From assembly GCA_963922565.1 (NCBI GenBank), contig CAWUIQ010000049.1, positions 1 to 23,441 of the forward strand: a DNA stretch of 23,441 bases, read 5' to 3'. The stretch's first letter is position 1; every line of letters starts with the position of its first letter. Positions 23,245 to 23,441 of this stretch are shown here, piece after piece. A program made the translations under genes and the position numbers. The notes beneath the pieces are model-generated. The model ran no database searches. It had not been told where the DNA came from and saw only the letters and a program-made list of their open reading frames with translations. The stretch is from JBCBKL01 sp963922565. Its GTDB lineage: Bacteria; Pseudomonadota; Alphaproteobacteria; Rhodobacterales; Rhodobacteraceae.

Positions 23245-23441
23245 AAGGCGGCAAGGATCGCGCGGGATTGTGCGCTGTCATCATCCATTTGCGTGATGAG
23301 AGCGTCGAGGCTGTCGAACTTTGCCTCGCTGCGCAGGAAATCGACTAGGCCGACTGACAGGTGTGCACCGTAAAGATCGCCCGAGAAATCGAATATGAAG
23401 GTTTCGATATTGGGTCTGTTTTCACCGAACATGGGCCGGAT
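23241..23441 (-). CDS. ribF: Bifunctional riboflavin kinase/FAD synthetase RibF, C-terminal end (partial)
   Basis: The frame enters from the right edge, so only the last 66 codons of the gene are visible. The segment IRPMFGENRPNIETFIFDFSGDLYGAHLSVGLVDFLRSEAKFDSLDALITQMDDD matches the riboflavin kinase domain: the RPTFGE..-N-IE-FLFDF active-site region, then LYG and L..FLR.E.KF. RibF phosphorylates riboflavin to FMN and adenylates it to FAD. The FAD synthetase domain lies outside the window. The stop codon overlaps the ycgN start. Confidence 0.92.
   Translation of the reverse strand: MRPMFGENRPNIETFIFDFSGDLYGAHLSVGLVDFLRSEAKFDSLDALITQMDDDSAQSRAILAAL

Overview
The window reads as chromosomal DNA from an alphaproteobacterium of the Rhodobacteraceae, most likely the Roseobacter group. 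The grounds are the order ftsZ-lpxC-bamD-recN, the aerobic cobaltochelatase pair CobS/CobT, a YcgN-type cysteine-cluster protein beside ribF, a GatB opening in the way typical of the family, a secreted RTX-repeat protein, and high G+C with gene-dense packing. No tRNA, rRNA, insertion sequence, integrase or CRISPR array was seen. No stretch above 300 bases lacks a gene. Most genes are core functions.

Layout, left to right. (1) 1-5829, plus strand: the 3' end of ftsZ with its terminator, then lpxC (lipid A), bamD (outer-membrane assembly lipoprotein), recN (DNA repair) and a CLC-family chloride transporter. (2) 5919-12862, minus strand, transcribed right to left: a J-domain protein, cobS, two small secreted paralogues, cobT, an M24 aminopeptidase P and a DUF427 protein. 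CobS and CobT are the AAA+ and VWA/MIDAS partners that energise CobN in aerobic cobalamin synthesis; CobN is not in the window. (3) 12937-13551: bolA on plus, meeting a DUF4177 protein on minus tail to tail. (4) 13558-15649: an intergenic region carrying four GTAC-centred boxes, then a 622-residue helical/TPR protein of unknown role. (5) 15813-20262, minus: gatB (amidotransferase), an RTX-only secreted protein and prs (PRPP synthetase). (6) 20370-21751, plus: a DsbA-like 2-hydroxychromene-2-carboxylate isomerase and an overlapping alpha/beta hydrolase. (7) 21734-23441, minus: ribF (partial), ycgN and a threonine aldolase, joined by ATGA and TGATG overlaps.

The least ordinary parts are: two tandem Cys-pair periplasmic paralogues between cobS and cobT; a palindrome that places the Shine-Dalgarno sequence of the RTX gene inside a hairpin; the GTAC box cluster in two pairs with identical 21-bp spacing; the TPR protein, whose N-terminal region recalls STAND-type proteins but which has no NTPase; and a CLC transporter that keeps the gating glutamate but has non-canonical residues at the internal proton-glutamate, central-tyrosine and GSGIP positions.
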